A stretch of 6,462 nucleotides of DNA from Nitrospinota bacterium. Lineage in GTDB: Bacteria > Tectomicrobia > Entotheonellia > J063. The notes under the pieces are model-generated. The model saw only the letters and a list, made by a program, of their open reading frames with translations, was not told the origin of the DNA and ran no database searches. Where the stretch lies: contig RFHZ01000197.1 in NCBI GenBank assembly GCA_003696125.1, positions 1 to 6,462 on the forward strand. The letters run 5' to 3'. Within the stretch, counting starts at the first letter, position 1; each line of letters opens with the position of its first letter. Position numbers and translations under genes: made by a program. This document shows, piece after piece, positions 5,351 through 6,462 of this stretch.

Positions 5351-5869
5351 ATGGATTGGGCACATCTTCATCTGGTCCTCACGCACATTCCGGTTGTAGG
5401 AGTGCTATTTGGCTTTGGACTGCTGGTCCTGGCGCTGCTAAGAGAGAGTAGAGAACTCAAGCTGATCAGTTTGAGTCTCTTTGTCCTGGTGGCCCTGTTT
5501 ACCCTCCTGGCCTACCTCACCGGTGAGCCGGCAGAGGAGATGGTAGAACATCTCCCTGGAGTATCCGAATCGATCATTGATCGACATGAAGAGGCTGCCC
5601 GGCTATCGCTGGTGGCTATGGGAGTATTGGGCGTGGTCTCTTTAGGGAGTTTACTCTCCTTTCGTCACCGACAGGGTATCCCCTACCGGTTAACCCTGAT
5701 TGTACTGACGCTGGCTCTTCTGGTAGGAGGATCGATAGCCTGGACGGCAAATCTCGGAGGCCAGATCCGTCACCCAGAAATCCGTACAAGGCCTGTGACA
5801 GGGGAATACCCGGGAGGGTCTCAACTCCAGAGGGTAGAGCGGTATGAAGAGGAGAGGGAGAAGGATTAA
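5351..5869 (+). CDS. Four-helix membrane protein, DUF2231-like
   Basis: This 172-residue integral membrane protein has four predicted transmembrane helices, at about 8-30, 37-57, 85-104 and 112-135, and a charged C-terminal tail. The pattern HLHLVLTHIPVVG at the start, TGEPAEEMVEHLPGVSESIIDRHEEAA between helices 2 and 3, and WTANLGGQIRHPEIR after helix 4 fits the DUF2231-type family of respiratory-gene neighbours. Histidines H5, H7, H12, H67, H79 and H141 sit near membrane edges and could bind haem or metal; no CxxCH motif is present. The ATG at 5351 is preceded by AGGAGG at 5337-5342, eight bases away. An in-frame TTG at 5324 lies upstream of that site and was rejected. It follows the redox operon in the same direction after a 230-bp gap and probable terminator, so it is likely transcribed separately. 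It converges on the ABC ATPase gene with 29 bp between stops. Its function is unknown. Confidence 0.82.
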   Translation: MDWAHLHLVLTHIPVVGVLFGFGLLVLALLRESRELKLISLSLFVLVALFTLLAYLTGEPAEEMVEHLPGVSESIIDRHEEAARLSLVAMGVLGVVSLGSLLSFRHRQGIPYRLTLIVLTLALLVGGSIAWTANLGGQIRHPEIRTRPVTGEYPGGSQLQRVERYEEEREKD

Positions 5870-5898
5870 AGAGGCAAGGACAGGGGGGAGGGGTGGCT

Positions 5899-6462
5899 TT
5901 AGCTCTTCTCCCCTCTCGTCACCTGTTGTTGCCGATCTTGGGCCTCGATCAGGGAGACAAAGACATCTTCCAGGGTGGGAGTGATGGGAGCAATATATAG
6001 ACCGGTAAAATGGTGGTCGTTTAAGGTCTTCTCGATAACAGGGACCAGCCCCTCTGCTCTCTCCACCACGACATGCAATCCCTTCCCGAACAGCGCAACC
6101 TCCTTTACCCCGGCAAGTCGTTCCAGATAAGGCATGGCTTCTGCAGGCTGTTCACACTGCACCTCGATGATCTCACCCTGCATGTACCGGGCCTTCAGTT
6201 CGGCAGGAGTGCCGGTCGCAATAAGCTCACCCCGATAGATCAGCCCGAGTCGATCGCAATACTCGGCTTCCTCCATGTAGTGGGTGGTGACAAAGACGGT
6301 GACCCCCTGGCTGGCTAGCTGGTAGATTAGATCCCAGAAAACTCGACGACTAATCGGATCAACACCTGACGTCGGTTCATCCAACAGAATGATGGAAGGA
6401 TCTGTCAAAAGCTCCGTCCCAATATTCACTCGCTTGCGTTCTCCGCCCGACAAGTCCATAAT
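5899..6462 (-). CDS. ABC-2 type exporter ATP-binding protein, 3' part only
   Basis: The C-terminal 187 residues of an ATPase are present; the gene runs off the right edge, so the N-terminal part with Walker A and the Q-loop is not visible. Reading from the edge, the ABC signature is LSGGERKR. Walker B and the D-loop are IILLDEPTSGVDP, the switch histidine is in VTTHYMEEAEYCDRLGLI, and the strand YRGELIATGTPAELK follows. The last 80 residues form the extra C-terminal domain usual in CcmA/DrrA-type exporters, ending PTLEDVFVSLIE. The signature continuing as SGGERKRVNIGTELL resembles ABCG-type transporters more than the common SGGMRRR form. A membrane permease normally accompanies such an ATPase. 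None follows downstream, where the gene meets the DUF2231-like gene, so it must lie upstream beyond the window or elsewhere. The substrate is unknown. Confidence 0.93.
   Translation of the reverse strand: MMDLSGGERKRVNIGTELLTDPSIILLDEPTSGVDPISRRVFWDLIYQLASQGVTVFVTTHYMEEAEYCDRLGLIYRGELIATGTPAELKARYMQGEIIEVQCEQPAEAMPYLERLAGVKEVALFGKGLHVVVERAEGLVPVIEKTLNDHHFTGLYIAPITPTLEDVFVSLIEAQDRQQQVTRGEKS

Noticed and set aside
5885-5913. GGGGAG/CTCCCC hairpin between the convergent genes as a two-way terminator
   Set aside because: Only six or seven pairs with a 17-base loop, alternative registers and no T-tract on either strand; too weak to call.

Overview
The window looks like chromosomal DNA from a moderately GC-rich, respiring bacterium. 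An RpoD/RpoS-type sigma factor, a c-type cytochrome with a Sec signal peptide and strong purine-rich Shine-Dalgarno sites all fit a Gram-negative-type organism. The gene style (di-haem cytochrome, NDH-2-like flavoprotein, four-helix DUF2231-type protein, ABC-2 ATPase) recalls Methylomirabilota, Nitrospirota or deep proteobacterial genomes. That placement is an impression, not a demonstration.

Left part (1-2750). A pair of 21-bp tandem, partly palindromic repeats (37-78) resembles the end of an insertion element whose body would lie to the left. A gene-free stretch with a hairpin follows. Next come a four-region sigma-70 factor (403-1758) and, 93 bp later, a single-span membrane anti-sigma factor with a zinc-binding ZAS-type N-terminus (1852-2634). 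The gap between them holds an 11-bp stem and an overlapping canonical G-quadruplex motif on the coding strand. A C-rich, G-poor tract and a stem-loop follow the anti-sigma gene and probably end its transcript.

Middle part (2750-5217). A good sigma-70-like promoter (2756-2785), with an inverted repeat in its 18-bp spacer, precedes a structured leader and three co-directional genes. These encode a cysteine-free carboxymuconolactone decarboxylase-family protein, an exported di-haem cytochrome c built from two duplicated halves, and an NDH-2-like FAD/NAD(P) oxidoreductase. Spacings of 75 and 31 bp suggest one operon. A stem-loop followed by TTTT (5175-5217) probably ends it. The likely theme is electron transfer: a membrane-associated flavoprotein on the inside and a cytochrome on the outside. 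The actual donor and acceptor cannot be read from the sequence.

Right part (5218-6462). A four-helix DUF2231-type membrane protein (5351-5869) converges on the 3' part of an ABC-2-type exporter ATPase gene on the minus strand (5899 to the window edge).

The points most worth a second look are the sigma/anti-sigma pairing with its G4/hairpin spacer, the promoter-leader architecture of the redox operon, the cytochrome's near-identical internal DNA repeat, and the tandem repeats at the left edge. No CRISPR array, tRNA, rRNA or complete mobile element was seen.
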